DNA of 64,000 bases, taken from the NCBI RefSeq assembly GCF_004135285.1, contig NZ_CP035494.1, positions 2,108,001-2,172,000 of the forward strand, in the 5' to 3' direction. Origin of the DNA: Microbacterium protaetiae (GTDB lineage: Bacteria > Actinomycetota > Actinomycetes > Actinomycetales > Microbacteriaceae). Below the pieces are notes generated by a model, which was not told the DNA's origin, did no database searches, and saw nothing but the letters and a program-made list of their open reading frames with translations. Of this stretch, positions 36,216 to 44,153 are shown piece by piece; position 1 is the first letter of the stretch, and the number at the start of each line of letters is the position of its first letter. The translations under genes and the position numbers were made by a program.

Positions 36216-37598
36216 ATGAAGTCACCAGGAAAGGTCCTGCTCGCCGGTGCACTCACCGTCGGCACGATCGCCGCACTCGCCGGCTGTTCGTCCGGCGACG
36301 GCGCCGCGAGCGCCGACGGAAAGATCCACCTCGTCGTCGCCCCGGTGCTGCCGGGTGCGACCGCCGACGCTCTGAAGGCCCTCGGCGACCGCGTCGCCGA
36401 GTTCAACAAGGCGAACCCCGACATCGTGGTCAAGGCGATCGAGTACCAGTGGACCGGTACGACCTTCGCCGCAGAGTTGGCCGGCGGCACGCTGCCCGAT
36501 GTGTTCAACGTGCCGTTCACCGACTCGAAGACGTTGGCCAACAACGGGCAGCTCGCCGACATCACGACGCCCTTCAAGAAGACCGCCACCGCCGACAAGT
36601 GGAACAAGAACGTGCTGGATGTCGCCACCGGCGACGACGGCAAGATCTACGGCATCCCGTGGGGTCCGTACGCGATGGCGCTCTCGTACAACCGGGAGAT
36701 CTTCCAGAAGGCGGGACTTGACCCCGACAAGCCGCCGACGACGCTCGACGAGATCGCGCAAGACGCCAAGACCATCTCCGAGAAGGTGCCCGGTGTCGCC
36801 GGGTACATGCAGATGACGCAGGGCAACACCGGCGGTTGGGAGCTCGCGACGCTGACCCAGGCTCTGGGCGGCCGGTTCGAGCAGGTCGGCGCCGACGGCA
36901 AGGTCACCGTCAACACGAACAACGACCAGACCAAGCAGGGGCTGGCGTGGCTGAAGAGCATGCGCTGGGATGACGAGTCGATGGGCAAGAACTTCCTGTT
37001 CGACTGGTCAGGCATCAACGAGGCGTTCGCCTCGGGCAAGATCGCCATGTACATGAGCGGCTCCGATGTGATCGGCTCGCTCATGCAGGCCAACGGGTTC
37101 GACCAGACCAAATACGGCGTGGCCACCTTCCCGGTCGCCAGCGACGCCAACGCCGGCATCCTCTCCGGTGGCAACGTCGACGTCGTCAACGTCAAAGACA
37201 CGCCCGAGCAGATCGCCGCCGCGGTGAAGTGGATCGACTTCTACCGCACCCAGCCGACCGTCGATAAAGACGCCGCCATCAAGAACGCGCAGACGTTGCA
37301 GGCCGGAAACCAGGCGGTGAACGCGCCGACGCTGCCGGTGTTCGACAAAGAGACCTGGGAGCAGAACCAGGAGTGGATCAAGCCGTACGCCAACATCCCC
37401 GCTGAGAACCTGAAGCCGTTCACCGACAACATCTTCGACCAGACGATCGTTCCCGAGCCGCCGGCACACACGCAGGATCTGTATGGGGCGCTGGATGCGG
37501 TCGTGCAGGCCGTGCTCACGGACAAGAATGCCGATGTCGACACGCTGCTGAGCGGTGTCGACAAGAAGATCCAGGCGCTCGTCGACGCCGACAGCTGA
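36216..37598 (+). CDS. sugar ABC transporter substrate-binding lipoprotein
   Basis: A 460-residue extracellular solute-binding protein with a lipoprotein signal ending in LAGC (residues ~21-24). PBP-type sequence follows (EFNKANPDIVVKAIEYQW, GTLPDVFNVPFTDSKTL, ALSYNREIFQKAGLDPDKPP). It follows the alpha-glucosidase gene and precedes two permeases, so it probably binds alpha-glucosides. The ATG has CGAAAGGAAAGACG upstream. A 14-bp hairpin follows the gene. Confidence 0.92.
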   Translation: MKSPGKVLLAGALTVGTIAALAGCSSGDGAASADGKIHLVVAPVLPGATADALKALGDRVAEFNKANPDIVVKAIEYQWTGTTFAAELAGGTLPDVFNVPFTDSKTLANNGQLADITTPFKKTATADKWNKNVLDVATGDDGKIYGIPWGPYAMALSYNREIFQKAGLDPDKPPTTLDEIAQDAKTISEKVPGVAGYMQMTQGNTGGWELATLTQALGGRFEQVGADGKVTVNTNNDQTKQGLAWLKSMRWDDESMGKNFLFDWSGINEAFASGKIAMYMSGSDVIGSLMQANGFDQTKYGVATFPVASDANAGILSGGNVDVVNVKDTPEQIAAAVKWIDFYRTQPTVDKDAAIKNAQTLQAGNQAVNAPTLPVFDKETWEQNQEWIKPYANIPAENLKPFTDNIFDQTIVPEPPAHTQDLYGALDAVVQAVLTDKNADVDTLLSGVDKKIQALVDADS

Positions 37599-37613
37599 CG
37601 CCGACACCGCCGT

Positions 37614-37650
37614 GACGTGCGGTCGGGATGCCCCCGCCCGACCGCACGTC
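37614..37650 (+). terminator. intercistronic hairpin between binding protein and permease
   Basis: GACGTGCGGTCGGG (37614-37627) and CCCGACCGCACGTC (37637-37650) form a perfect 14-bp stem with a 9-nt loop. It is placed exactly as the hairpin at 17799 in the other importer operon. It is probably a message stabiliser or attenuator rather than a full terminator. Confidence 0.75.
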
Positions 37651-37667
37651 TTACCCGGAAGCACCCC

Positions 37668-38636
37668 ATGACTGTGACAGTGATCGATGATCCGGATGCC
37701 GCGACCGGCGACATCCTCTCTCCGCCCCGCCCCGGTCGGCGCCGCAGCCCGCTCACCTGGGTGCAGCGCGGGGGCCTGACCACGCTGCTGTTCCTGCTGC
37801 CGACGCTGATCATCTTCGGCGTCTTCTCGTGGACCCCGATCGTCGAGGCCGTGGTCATGAGCTTTCAGAAGACGAACCTGGTCACCCCGGCGGTGTTCGT
37901 CGGCTGGGACAACTTCCGGGCCGTCTTCGACGACCCACTGTTCTGGACCGCCATCCGCAACACCGGGTACTTCGCCGCGCTCGCGCTGCTGTTCGGCTAC
38001 CCGCTGCCGCTGGTGGCCGCGGTGCTGATGAGCGAGTTCAAACGGATGAAGGGCCTCTACAGCGTTCTCGCCTACCTGCCGGTGGTCATTCCGCCGGTGG
38101 TGAGCGTGCTGCTGTGGAAGATCTTCTACGACGCCAATCCCAACGGCGTCTTCAATCAGATCCTGGGATGGTTCGGCATCCCCGCGCAGCCGTGGATTCA
38201 GAGCGCCGCCTCGGCGATGCCCTCGCTCGTGCTCGAGGCCACCTGGGCCGCCGCCGGCAGCACCATCATCATCTACCTGGCCGCGCTGACCTCGGTGGCG
38301 CCCGAGTTGTACGACGCGGCAGAGGTCGACGGCGCCTCGGTCTGGGGCAAGATCTGGCACGTGACGCTGCCGCAGCTGCGCGGCATCCTTTTCATCACCC
38401 TCATTCTGCAGATCATTGCCACGGCGCAGGTCTTCTTGCAGCCGTTCCTGTTCACCGGCGGCGGCCCCGCCAACTCGACCACGACGATCCTGCTGCTGAT
38501 CTACCAGTACGCCTTCACGAACAGCCTGGGCGTCGGGGTGGGCAAAGCCACCGCGCTCAGCCTGATGCTGGCGGTCTTTCTGGCGGTGCTGTCGATCGTG
38601 TACTTCCGGGTCACCAAGAGATGGAGCGACAATTGA
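37668..38636 (+). CDS. sugar ABC transporter permease (MalF type)
   Basis: A 322-residue permease with about six transmembrane helices (TLLFLLPTLIIFGVFSWTPIV first). The EAA loop is ELYDAAEVDGASVWGKIWHVTLPQL. The ATG at 37668 was chosen because it follows the hairpin and gives a normal N-terminus. Its stop overlaps the TTG start of the next permease. Confidence 0.92.
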   Translation: MTVTVIDDPDAATGDILSPPRPGRRRSPLTWVQRGGLTTLLFLLPTLIIFGVFSWTPIVEAVVMSFQKTNLVTPAVFVGWDNFRAVFDDPLFWTAIRNTGYFAALALLFGYPLPLVAAVLMSEFKRMKGLYSVLAYLPVVIPPVVSVLLWKIFYDANPNGVFNQILGWFGIPAQPWIQSAASAMPSLVLEATWAAAGSTIIIYLAALTSVAPELYDAAEVDGASVWGKIWHVTLPQLRGILFITLILQIIATAQVFLQPFLFTGGGPANSTTTILLLIYQYAFTNSLGVGVGKATALSLMLAVFLAVLSIVYFRVTKRWSDN

Positions 38637-39595
38637 CGACCTCGGCCCCCGCCCCCGTCGCAGATCAGCTGCACCGGCCGGTACGCCGCCGGCGCCGGCG
38701 CGCGTCGTCCGCGGACTCCGCCGACCGCCACATCCTCTCGCGCGCCGATTGGCAGCGCCCGCACATTCGCATCTTCGGCACGATCATCAACGTGCTGCTG
38801 GGGGTGTCGCTGGTGGCGGCCGGCCTGCTGCCCCTGCTGTGGCTGCTGAAGTCGGCCATCACTCCCACGCAAGAGACGCTGACCAACCCGCTGGCGCTGT
38901 GGCCGACCGAGATCGCGTGGTCCAACCTCGCCAAGGCGTGGAACGACGTGCACATCGGCGACTTCTTCTTCAACACGATAGCGATGGCCGCCGGCTCGTG
39001 GGCTGTGCAGCTGATCGTGGCGACCACGGGCGGCTTCGCGCTCTCGGTGCTGCGACCCGCATACGGCAAGATCATCAGCGGCCTGGTGCTGGCGACGCTG
39101 TTCATCCCCGCCGTGGTGCTGCTGGTGCCGCTGTATCTGACCATCCTGCATCCGCCGCTGATCGGGCATTCGCTGATCAACACGTTCTGGGCGGTGTGGC
39201 TGCCCGCCGGGGCGAGTGCCTTCAACGTGCTGCTGGTGATGCGGTTCTTCGACTCGCTGCCGCGTGAGGTCTTCGAAGCGGCGCGCACCGATGGGGCCGG
39301 CACGTTCCGGCTGTTCTGGTCGGTCGTGCTGCCGATGTCCAAGCCCATTCTCGGCGTCGTGTCGATCTTGGCGATAAACGCGTCGTGGGCCGACTTCCTG
39401 TGGCCGAACCTCGTGCTCAGCGACATCAAGGTTCAGCCGCTGTCGGTGCGATTGCCGCAGATCGCGGCCTCGACCGACTTGGGCGTATACCTGGCCGCCC
39501 TGACGATAGCGACCCTCATCCCGGTCGTGATCTTCCTCGTGTTCCAGCGCGCCTTCCTCAACAGCGGAGGCATCGGCGGGGCCGTGAAGGGGTGA
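38633..39595 (+). CDS. sugar ABC transporter permease (MalG type)
   Basis: A 320-residue permease. The EAA loop is EVFEAARTDGAGTFRLFWSVVLPM, and its helices begin at GTIINVLLGVSLVAAGLLPLLW. The likely start is TTG at 38633, overlapping the previous stop (TTGA). A basic, Arg-rich N-terminus of ~40 residues precedes the first helix. No ATPase is encoded nearby, so a shared one is assumed. It converges on the lipid-kinase gene, only four bases away. Confidence 0.92.
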   Translation: MTTSAPAPVADQLHRPVRRRRRRASSADSADRHILSRADWQRPHIRIFGTIINVLLGVSLVAAGLLPLLWLLKSAITPTQETLTNPLALWPTEIAWSNLAKAWNDVHIGDFFFNTIAMAAGSWAVQLIVATTGGFALSVLRPAYGKIISGLVLATLFIPAVVLLVPLYLTILHPPLIGHSLINTFWAVWLPAGASAFNVLLVMRFFDSLPREVFEAARTDGAGTFRLFWSVVLPMSKPILGVVSILAINASWADFLWPNLVLSDIKVQPLSVRLPQIAASTDLGVYLAALTIATLIPVVIFLVFQRAFLNSGGIGGAVKG

Positions 39596-39599
39596 GCGG

Positions 39600-40577
39600 C
39601 TAGGCCCGCGGCAACGCGACCAACAGCGCACCCGGCAGCACCCGGCAGCGGATGCGCACGGCCTCGCCGAACTCATCGCCGTCCAGTTGCACCGGCTGCG
39701 GATCGTCGACCCCTGCTTCGATCTGTGTGCCGCGCAGATACCGCACCGAGGAGTCGTCGCGCCGCTCGACGATGCGCCGTCCCGAGCGCGTGCGCCGCAG
39801 CACCGAGTTGTCCCACCACACCCGGCGCCAGACCGCGAGCCAGCCGAAGCGCCCGCCGGGTTGGATGAGTGCGGCATCCAGAGTGCCGTCGGTGATGGAT
39901 GCCTCGGGCACGAGCGCTATGCCCGCCGGAAGCGTGCCGCAGTTGGCGAACAGCATGCTGTGCACCTTGGCCGAGTGCAGCCGCCCGCCCTCGCGCTGGT
40001 ACATGACCCGGAACGGCTCGGCACCGCCCAGTGCGCGCGCCGCGCCGTCGACATAGGCCACCCACCCGACGGTCTTCTTCAGCTGCGGGCGCGTGTGGGC
40101 GATCATGGCGGCGTCGAGCCCGATCCCGGCCATCACGACGAAACCGTGCTCTTCGGCGGTGCCGTCGGCACGGGTGAGGGTGGCCATGCCGATGTCGATG
40201 GCCTCGATGCGGTCGCCGAACGTGGCACGGATGACCCGCTCCTGGTCCAGCAGCGGCAGGTTCAGATTGCGCGCGAGCAGATTGCCGGTGCCGCTGGGCA
40301 CGATGGTCAGGGGCACGCGGCTCTGCGCCAGTGCCTCTGACACCGCCCGCACGGTGCCGTCGCCTCCGGCGACCAGCACGGCGTTGACTCCTTCGCGCAG
40401 CGCGCGGGTCGTGGCATCCTGCCCCAGATCCTCGGGGGTCGTCTCATAGAACAGCGGGCGATGCCATCCGGCGTCTTTCGACGCCTTCTCGACGCGCTTG
40501 CGCAGCCGCTTCTTGTCGACCTTGATCGGGTTGTAGACGAGTGCCGCCCGTTTCGCGGGATCGGGCTCGTCGCTCAT
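39600..40577 (-). CDS. diacylglycerol/lipid kinase family protein
   Basis: A 325-residue DAGK-catalytic-domain protein. It has LVYNPIKVDKKRL, the nucleotide loop LVAGGDGTVRAVSEAL, and VPSGTGNLLARNLNLP. The C-terminal beta domain contains LFANCGTLPAGIALVPEASITDGTLD. It probably phosphorylates diacylglycerol or a similar lipid at the membrane face. It starts at an ATG 49 bp from the divergent serS gene. Confidence 0.92.
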   Translation of the reverse strand: MSDEPDPAKRAALVYNPIKVDKKRLRKRVEKASKDAGWHRPLFYETTPEDLGQDATTRALREGVNAVLVAGGDGTVRAVSEALAQSRVPLTIVPSGTGNLLARNLNLPLLDQERVIRATFGDRIEAIDIGMATLTRADGTAEEHGFVVMAGIGLDAAMIAHTRPQLKKTVGWVAYVDGAARALGGAEPFRVMYQREGGRLHSAKVHSMLFANCGTLPAGIALVPEASITDGTLDAALIQPGGRFGWLAVWRRVWWDNSVLRRTRSGRRIVERRDDSSVRYLRGTQIEAGVDDPQPVQLDGDEFGEAVRIRCRVLPGALLVALPRA

Positions 40578-40626
40578 GGCCCCACGATACCGGCGGCGGG
40601 CGGATGCCGCTGGCTAGACTTGTCGG

Positions 40627-41892
40627 ATGATCGATCCCGTTCTTCTGCGCGAGAATCCCGAGCTGGTCAAGCACTCCCAGATCAAGCGGGGCGAGGAGCC
40701 TTCGTCGGTGGACGAGGCGCTCGCCGCCGACGCGGCGCGCCGCGCAGCGCTCACGGCGTTCGAGCAGCTGCGTGCCGAGCAGAACGCGCACGGCAAGAAG
40801 GTCGCCGCTGCGCCCAAGGAGGAAAGGGCCGCCCTGGTGGCGCAGGCCAAAGACCTCAGCGCGCGGGTCAAGCAGGCTCAGCACGCTGTCGCGGCCGCTG
40901 AAGAGCACGCGACCGAGGTCTTCTCCCGCATCGAGAACGTGGTGATCGACGACGTGCCGGCCGGCGGCGAAGAGAACTTCGTCACGCTGCGCACGCACGG
41001 CGAGGTTCCGACCTTCGATTTCACGCCGCGCGATCACCTCGAGATCGGTGAGCTTCTCGACGCCATCGACATGGACCGCGGCACGAAGGTCTCGGGCAGC
41101 CGCTTCTACTTTCTCAAGGGTGTGGGGGCGCGGCTGGAGTATGCGCTGCTCTCGCTCGGGCTGCAGCGGGCCATCGACGCGGGCTTCGTGCCGATGATCC
41201 CGCCCACTCTGGTGCGCCCTGAGGTGATGCGTGGCACCGGGTTCCTCGGCCAGCATTCCGACGAGGTGTACCTGCTCGAAAAGCAGGACCTCTACCTGGT
41301 GGGCACCAGCGAGGTGCCGCTGGCCGGCTACCACATGGACGAGATCATCGACCTGTCCGGCGGCGCGAAGCGCTACGCCGGCTGGTCGACCTGCTACCGC
41401 AGTGAGGCCGGCTCGTACGGCAAAGACACCCGCGGCATCATCCGCGTGCACCAGTTCAACAAGCTCGAGATGTTCGTCTACACGACGCCCGAAGAGGCCG
41501 AGGCCGAGCATCTGCGCCTGGTCGGCATGCAAGAGGGGATGCTGCAGGATCTGGGTCTTTCGTACCGGGTCATCGATGTCGCCGCCGGCGATCTCGGCTC
41601 GTCGGCCGCGCGCAAGTACGACATCGAAGCGTGGGTGCCCACCCAGCAGGCGTACCGCGAGCTGACCTCGACCTCGAACTGCACCACGTACCAGGCGCGC
41701 CGGCTCGACATCCGATACCGACCCGACGGGGGCAAGACCCAGCATGTCGCGACGCTGAACGGCACGCTGGCGACCACCCGCTGGATCGTGGCGCTGCTGG
41801 AGACGCATCAGCGCGAAGACGGCTCGGTGTTCGTGCCCGAGGTGCTGCGGCCGTACCTGGGTGGACTCGACGTGCTGGAGCCCGTGGCGTGA
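40627..41892 (+). CDS. serS: serine--tRNA ligase
   Basis: SerRS of 421 residues with an N-terminal tRNA-binding coiled coil (starting [18 protein letters not shown]) and a class II catalytic core. Motif 2 is [19 protein letters not shown]; the serine-binding [19 protein letters not shown] and motif 3 [14 protein letters not shown] are intact. TAGACT at 40615-40620 lies six bases before the ATG, so this essential gene is probably read from a leaderless transcript. Two tRNA-Ser genes are located 2 and 6 kb downstream. Confidence 0.97.
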   Translation: MIDPVLLRENPELVKHSQIKRGEEPSSVDEALAADAARRAALTAFEQLRAEQNAHGKKVAAAPKEERAALVAQAKDLSARVKQAQHAVAAAEEHATEVFSRIENVVIDDVPAGGEENFVTLRTHGEVPTFDFTPRDHLEIGELLDAIDMDRGTKVSGSRFYFLKGVGARLEYALLSLGLQRAIDAGFVPMIPPTLVRPEVMRGTGFLGQHSDEVYLLEKQDLYLVGTSEVPLAGYHMDEIIDLSGGAKRYAGWSTCYRSEAGSYGKDTRGIIRVHQFNKLEMFVYTTPEEAEAEHLRLVGMQEGMLQDLGLSYRVIDVAAGDLGSSAARKYDIEAWVPTQQAYRELTSTSNCTTYQARRLDIRYRPDGGKTQHVATLNGTLATTRWIVALLETHQREDGSVFVPEVLRPYLGGLDVLEPVA

Positions 41893-42881
41893 CGCGGCTG
41901 CCTGAGACCGGTTCGATCGAGGTCGATTCTTCCGACGAGGCCGTCGAGCTCATCGAGCAGGTCGCCGAACATGTCGCGACGCGCCTGCTGATAGCGCTCG
42001 ACGTCGACGGCACGGTGCTGCTCGAAGACGAGTCGCCCAGCCCGGGAGTCGTTGCTGCGGTCGGCGACGCGCACGCGGCAGGACACGAGGTGATGCTGGC
42101 GACCGGACGCAGCTGGGAGGGCACCCGCGGCATCCTGCAGCTGCTCGAGCTCGAGCCCGAATACGTCGTCTGCTCGAACGGCGCCGTCATCATGCGCAGG
42201 GTCGACGGGCCCGGGTACGGGTCCGGGGCCGGGTCCGGGTCCGAGTCCGGCCGCGGGCCCGGCTCGGGCGCCCGCTCCGGCTACGGCTACGGCTCGGGTT
42301 CTGGCTCTGGCTCCGGCTCCGGCTACGAGCGGTTCCACACCGAGACGTTCGATCCGACCGAGGTGCTCCAGCTCATCCACGACAACGTCACCAAAGCGCA
42401 CTACATGGTCGAGTTGGCCGACGGCACCCGCCTGTACACCGAACCGATGGACGACTGGAACCTCACGCATGCGCAGCGCGTGCCGTTCGTCGAGCTGTCG
42501 GCGCAGCCGGTCTCGCGTGTCGTGGTGGTCTCGCCGGGGCAGACCGAGCAGGACTTCGTCGATCTCGTGCGTCGGATCGGCTTGAACCAGGTCTCGTACG
42601 CGATCGGCTGGACGGCGTGGCTCGACATCGCCCCGATGGGGGTGGACAAGGCCAGCGGCCTCGAACTCGTGCGCGGATGGCTCGGCCACGACCCAGCGCA
42701 TGTGCTGGTGATCGGCGACGGTCGCAACGACCTGGGCATGTTCCGCTGGGCCCTGGAGAACGGCGGTCGCGCGGTCGCCATGGCGCAGGGCCCGCAGGAG
42801 GTTCGGGATGCCGCGGGCGAGACCACCCTCTCGGTGGCCGACGGCGGCGTCGCCGCCGTGCTGCGCAAGCTCGGGCGCTGA
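41889..42881 (+). CDS. HAD-superfamily (Cof-type) phosphatase with Gly/Ser-rich insert
   Basis: A 330-residue HAD hydrolase. Motif I is [14 protein letters not shown], motif II ATGRS, and the C-terminal motif [15 protein letters not shown]. Between the first core strand set and the cap (residues ~108-147, bases 42211-42330) lies a ~40-residue low-complexity insert of Gly, Ser, Tyr and Arg. It is encoded by short GGCTCC/GGCTAC-type DNA repeats and is probably a flexible loop. The GTG start overlaps the serS stop (GTGA). The substrate is probably a sugar phosphate or similar, but unknown. Confidence 0.88.
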   Translation: MTRLPETGSIEVDSSDEAVELIEQVAEHVATRLLIALDVDGTVLLEDESPSPGVVAAVGDAHAAGHEVMLATGRSWEGTRGILQLLELEPEYVVCSNGAVIMRRVDGPGYGSGAGSGSESGRGPGSGARSGYGYGSGSGSGSGSGYERFHTETFDPTEVLQLIHDNVTKAHYMVELADGTRLYTEPMDDWNLTHAQRVPFVELSAQPVSRVVVVSPGQTEQDFVDLVRRIGLNQVSYAIGWTAWLDIAPMGVDKASGLELVRGWLGHDPAHVLVIGDGRNDLGMFRWALENGGRAVAMAQGPQEVRDAAGETTLSVADGGVAAVLRKLGR

Positions 42882-42933
42882 GCGCTTTCGCCGGGCGCTG
42901 AGCGCCTCCGGGCATTGAGCGGCGTGCCTCTCC

Positions 42934-42967
42934 GGTCGTTGAGCGAGCGCAGCGAGTCGAAACGACG
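42934..42967. repeat. half copy of the GGTCGTTGAGCGAG repeat
   Basis: GGTCGTTGAGCGAGCGCAGC followed by GAGTCGAAACGACG matches the left half of the palindrome at 2532-2607. Confidence 0.75.
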
Positions 42968-43023
42968 TCAGGCACCCACGCCCAAGCCAGGAGCCCCGTC
43001 CCAAATCGTCGCTTCGTGCCCGC

Positions 43024-43690
43024 GATGCGGTGAGATGGGACGGCGTTTGCGGCCGCGCCTCCGGCTGCCGTCCCGAAGTGTCGCTTGAGGGCGGGGATGC
43101 GGCGATATGGGACGGCATTTGCTGTGGCGCCTCCGGCTGCCGTCCCGAAGTGTCGCTTGAGAGCTTGTGATGCGACGAGATGGGACGGCGTGCGCTGTCT
43201 GCCCCCTTTCGCGCTGCGAGGTGCCGTCCGGATGTGTCGCTTCGGGTGGGGATGCGACGCTTTGGGACGGGGCGGGCCTCTTCTTTCCGGCCGTGTCCCC
43301 GCTCGTGCCTCCGAGCGCCGTCCCGATGTGTCGCTTGGGTGTGGGGATGCAGCGATATGGGACGGCGCTTGCTGTGGCGCCTCCGGCTGCCGTCCCGAAG
43401 TGTCGCTTGAGAGTTGGGGATGCGACGAGATGGGACGGCGTGCGCTGTCTGCCCCCTTTCGTGCTGCGAGGTGCCGTCCGGATGTGTCGCTTCGGGTGGG
43501 GATGCGACGATTTGGAACGGGCCTGCCTCTTCTTCCCGGCCGTGTCCCCGCTCGTGCATCCGAGTGCCGTCCCGAAGCGTCGCCTCATACCCGTGATGCG
43601 GCGATATGGGACGGCGCTTGCTCTGGCGCCTCTGGCTGCCGTCCCGAAGTGTCGCTTGAGGGCGAGGATGCGGCGATATGGGACGGGCAC
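43024..43690. repeat. array B: nine hairpin repeats with a 250-bp higher-order period
   Basis: Units begin with GATGC at 43024, 43096, 43169, 43251, 43346, 43419, 43501, 43595 and 43668. Most carry TGGGACGGC on the left and GCCGTCCCGAAGTGTCGCTT on the right, giving a GGGACGGC/GCCGTCCC stem. Units 2-4 (43096-43345) recur as units 5-7 (43346-43594) at almost exactly 250 bp offset. There is no coding signal. The array fills the gap between the HAD gene and tRNA-Ser. Confidence 0.93.
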
Positions 43691-43740
43691 GAGAGCCGAA
43701 GCGTCACCGGTAGACTCGTTCCTCGACGGTTTCGCCGTCT

Positions 43741-43825
43741 GGAGGGTTGTCCGAGCGGCCGATGGAGCTGGTCTTGAAAACCAGTGGGCAGAGATGTCCC
43801 GTGGGTTCGAATCCCACACCCTCCG
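43741..43825 (+). tRNA. tRNA-Ser (anticodon TGA)
   Basis: The acceptor stem GGAGGGT (43741-43747) pairs with ACCCTCC (43818-43824), with discriminator G at 43825. The anticodon stem CTGGT/ACCAG encloses loop CTTGAAA, with TGA at 43775-43777. A long variable arm (GGGCAGAGATGTCCC region) and GGTTCGAATCC T-loop are typical of class II serine tRNA. CCA is not encoded. A TAGACT box at 43711-43716 is the probable -10 element. Confidence 0.97.
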
Positions 43826-43872
43826 CTCTTGAGATGTTGCCCAGCTGCCGAGCAGAGCTGATGTCGCATGGA

Positions 43873-44060
43873 TGCCGCGTGGAGTGAATCCGCACCGACG
43901 CGGCGTGAGCGCAATCCCGCGCCGACGCCGCGTGGAGTGAATCCGCACCGACGCGGCGTGAGCGCAATCCCGCACCGACACGCGTGGAGTGCATCCGCGC
44001 CGCGCTGAGTGGGCCGGCGCCACGTGAGGTGAGTCCGCACGGCCCTGCGTGCGCCGACGT
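43873..44060. repeat. imperfect ~53-bp direct repeats after tRNA-Ser
   Basis: GCCGCGTGGAGTGAATCCGC followed by ACCGACGCGGCGTGAGCGCA occurs at 43874 and again at 43927. A third, shorter variant begins near 43981 and related fragments reach 44060. The 328 bp between the tRNA and the regulator gene (43826-44153) hold no gene. Confidence 0.8.
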
Positions 44061-44153
44061 TGAGCGATGCTGATGCCGCACCGACGCGGCCTGGGATGCC
44101 GCATCCCGGCCACTCCCGAACGCCGCTATGCGGCCGCCCGGTGTACGCGGCGG

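Noticed and set aside
43741..43825. Integration of a genomic island at tRNA-Ser(TGA)
   Set aside because: No integrase, transposase or duplicated tRNA 3' end is visible nearby; only repeat families flank it.
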